Positions 5,507-7,253 of a stretch of DNA of 7,253 nt are shown in pieces. Location: the NCBI GenBank assembly GCA_030619345.1, contig JAUXBO010000116.1, forward strand, positions 1 to 7,253, written 5' to 3'. A program made the position numbers and the translations under genes. Within the stretch, counting starts at the first letter, position 1, and every line of letters starts with the position of its first letter. The notes under the pieces were generated by a model, which was not told where the DNA came from, did no database searches, and was given only the letters and a program-made list of their open reading frames with translations. Source of the stretch: Candidatus Zixiibacteriota bacterium (GTDB taxonomy: Bacteria; Zixibacteria; MSB-5A5; GN15; FEB-12).

Positions 5507-6043
5507 TTAGGACTGGGCAAATCCGTTAGTATCCATAAAGAGGAAAGGACGCCACCGGTCGGCCACGGAGATGTTGCGCTGGATAAAACGGATAAATGAC
5601 GGTCGGGCCGGACGACGGTGGAGCTTCATCTTGGCCTGTTCGGGAGTTCGGTCACCTTTGATGTTATTACATCTGGCACAGGCACAGACCATGTTCTCCC
5701 AAGAATCATCGCCACCCTTTTTCTTGGGAATAACATGATCAATAGTCATCGGTCCCTTGGTAGACGAACAGTACTGGCATCGGTTGTCATCTCTGACCAT
5801 TATGTTTTTGCGCGTCAACATGATACGCTTGTAAGGAACACGCCGATACTGCCACAGTCGAACGACTGACGGCAGCGGATAACTTCTCGTAACCGTCCGA
5901 AGCTTCAATCCATCGGCTGTCTCAATCATCTCCGCTTTACCTTGAAACAGAAGTACAATAGCTCTACGGGCGGTACAAATTTGCAATGGCTCGTAGTTCT
6001 GATTCAGAAGCAAGACATTTCTGTTGACCAGTGCAATACTCAT
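5507..6043 (-). CDS. Stand-alone HNH endonuclease-family protein
   Basis: A 178-residue protein from the ATG at 6043. It belongs to the widespread bacterial family of about 180-aa HNH proteins that start with a VLLLNQNYEPLQ-like segment and a RRAIVLLFQGKAE block. The HNH domain (about 76-145) shows Cys89-x2-Cys92, IDHVIPKKKGGDDSWENMV with Asp102-His103 and Asn117, then Cys122-x2-Cys125-Asn, KG and TPEQA. The two CxxC pairs should hold a structural zinc, and Asp-His with the later Asn are the metal-dependent nuclease core. All key residues are present, so the nuclease should be active, but no physiological role is established that I can name. A TTG at 6052 abuts the AGG (6053-6055); the ATG 9 nt beyond it is the better start. 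No methyltransferase or restriction partner is adjacent, so there is no support for a restriction system here. Confidence 0.88.
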   Translation of the reverse strand: MSIALVNRNVLLLNQNYEPLQICTARRAIVLLFQGKAEMIETADGLKLRTVTRSYPLPSVVRLWQYRRVPYKRIMLTRKNIMVRDDNRCQYCSSTKGPMTIDHVIPKKKGGDDSWENMVCACARCNNIKGDRTPEQAKMKLHRRPARPSFIRFIQRNISVADRWRPFLFMDTNGFAQS

Positions 6044-6237
6044 AATAAGCAACCTAAATGATATGACAACGCCAGGGCAGGTCTAAGGATGTTGGCACGT
6101 GTTGCAACCTGGCAAGTAACAACACCGTTGTGGTGCTGCCGGTCAATCATATTATTTAAAGGTAAGTAACGAGATGGTATTGTCAACCTCAATTCCCTCG
6201 ACAGACGCAAGCGGCCAATGGAATCTATCGCTGGACA
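6044..6237. other. Intergenic region upstream of the HNH gene
   Basis: This 194-bp gap lies between the stop of the beta-barrel gene and the HNH start, both minus strand. It contains two near-identical 10-mers 50 bp apart (GGCAAGTAAC 6111-6120 and GGTAAGTAAC 6161-6170), a small stem CACC/GGTG (6123-6126 with 6132-6135) nested in GGCA/TGCC, and an imperfect dyad around CACGTG (about 6091-6108). A perfect TTGACA (minus strand, 6181-6186) has no good -10 at normal spacing. No T-run terminator and no short gene are evident. Confidence 0.4.
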
Positions 6238-7253
6238 CTAAAACATTAATTGTAGCGATAACGACGCGCTGAATCCACCCCAGATGGTAGCCTTGTCATC
6301 CTGTTCCGGTGCTGGCGGCTCCGACCCCTCACCGCCATCGTCACCGCTCTCCTTCACAATTGAGATCGGTACCCACTGAGAGACAGCTGCATGAAATTCC
6401 CAATGGCCAAATTTTAAGACAGGGTTTAGTCTTATACGAGCCAGATCGGCCCGGTGGAGTTTCAGTTCTACCGACCTGAGATCATCCACACCAAACCCAA
6501 ACAGCAACGGCCGCCAATTTACCATCGTGAAGAATGGCTCAATACGCAGCCAATCCAACCCGGCCAGCATTTGGAACCGGCCTCTCTTGTCCACCCGGTA
6601 ATCCAAGCGACCAAAATTCCAATCACCACCTGCTCGTGCAATCAGATGCCGACGCTCACCAAGGTACCGAAGAATTCCTTCCAGAAACGGCCACAACTGA
6701 ACCGATCCCGCCAGGTCCCCGTGTCCGTATCCATGGCCGTAAAGCAGACTCCATCTTCTGAACGAAGTTTTTGCATACCAGTATTCAATTGAAAAATCAG
6801 CGATACCATAATAGCCGAACCTCCGTCCGCCATCGTAGAGGCGAAGTCGACTGTCAAGGAAGATTCTCCTGATGCCAAGTGTCATCATGACGTTGTGGCC
6901 GATCATACCCTGCGCCTCAACCCTCTCGTCCTGCCAGAATCCATCGACAACTCCAAGAACGCTCTTTTCCGGACTTTCCCCAACTACCGGCTCAGCCGGA
7001 TGGATGTCACCTTCAAGATAGTCGGAGACAATCCGAAACGAAGAACTGTCACCAATCGATAAAGTTATTCGTTCGTAGTATAACGGAGTGCGCCAATCAA
7101 TTTTTCTCCGTTCGATCACATAGCTGCTGTCATCCTCGTAGTACTCGTAGCTGGCTTCGCTGAATTCGGGCAGGGGGTTTTTCAAACCCCTCTTTAGAGT
7201 CATATTAATGATTGGCACGGGTTGCAGCGATCCCGAAACGCTCCACTCATTTC
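6238..7253 (-). CDS. Outer-membrane beta-barrel-like protein, N-terminus beyond the window
   Basis: The frame is open from the TAG stop at 6238-6240 to the right edge, so this is a 5'-partial gene of at least 338 codons. A GTG at 7218 is in frame, but upstream codons (NEWSVSGSLQPVP) continue without a stop and look like part of a beta-strand, so it is unlikely to be the start. The sequence alternates polar and aromatic/hydrophobic residues in short strands (for example FGYYGIADFSIEYWYAK, GRFQMLAGLDWLRIEPFFTM, WEFHAAVSQWVPISIV). It ends in FSASLSLQLMF, a terminal strand with C-terminal Phe like the beta-signal read by the BAM complex. A Gly/Glu/Asp/Pro-rich stretch (DDGGEGSEPPAPEQDD) just before the last strand would be a surface loop. 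Substrate or function is not recognisable. An inner-face or periplasmic beta protein is the alternative. Confidence 0.65.
   Translation of the reverse strand, partial: NEWSVSGSLQPVPIINMTLKRGLKNPLPEFSEASYEYYEDDSSYVIERRKIDWRTPLYYERITLSIGDSSSFRIVSDYLEGDIHPAEPVVGESPEKSVLGVVDGFWQDERVEAQGMIGHNVMMTLGIRRIFLDSRLRLYDGGRRFGYYGIADFSIEYWYAKTSFRRWSLLYGHGYGHGDLAGSVQLWPFLEGILRYLGERRHLIARAGGDWNFGRLDYRVDKRGRFQMLAGLDWLRIEPFFTMVNWRPLLFGFGVDDLRSVELKLHRADLARIRLNPVLKFGHWEFHAAVSQWVPISIVKESGDDGGEGSEPPAPEQDDKATIWGGFSASLSLQLMF

Noticed and set aside
5507..6043. Restriction-modification or other defence module around the HNH gene
   Set aside because: No methyltransferase, specificity subunit, helicase or toxin gene is adjacent; the neighbours are housekeeping or envelope genes.

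Overview
The window is bacterial chromosomal DNA from a probable Gram-negative organism. The signs are an outer-membrane beta-barrel-like protein, a lipoprotein-like protein and ordinary housekeeping genes with Shine-Dalgarno sites. The order trpS-scpA-scpB-rluB is seen in several phyla, including delta-proteobacterial groups. With the palindromic repeats and the orphan genes it suggests an uncultured or sparsely sampled lineage. I cannot fix the phylum from sequence alone.

Layout. Positions 1-83 hold a palindromic, REPIN-like (paired REP) repeat cut by the left edge. Next comes a short AT-rich plus-strand gene for a putative secreted or lipid-anchored protein of unknown function (105-740). 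A degenerate half-copy of the same repeat (762-786) follows, and then a GNAT-family acetyltransferase gene (803-1684). A complete REPIN-like doublet (1709-1793) separates this plus-strand pair from everything to the right, which lies on the minus strand.

Read from right to left, the minus strand carries a beta-barrel-like protein that runs off the right edge (6238-7253), a stand-alone HNH endonuclease-family protein (5507-6043), tryptophanyl-tRNA synthetase (4346-5365), ScpA (3545-4345), ScpB (2580-3545) and an RsuA/RluB-family pseudouridine synthase (1790-2515). trpS, scpA and scpB are packed without gaps (TAAATG and TAATG junctions), each with a Shine-Dalgarno site 7 nt upstream, so they are almost certainly one transcript; rluB follows 64 bp later. 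ScpA and ScpB are the kleisin and winged-helix partners of SMC in chromosome condensation. TrpRS and the pseudouridine synthase belong to translation. The cluster is therefore housekeeping.

No complete new system (defence island, CRISPR, biosynthetic cluster) is visible. The items most worth a second look are: a four-cysteine motif in TrpRS matching the [4Fe-4S] type; a long acidic, repeat-bearing tail on ScpB; the repeat family, one copy of which supplies the rluB stop codon and two copies of which bracket the orphan gene; and the dyad-rich region upstream of trpS.
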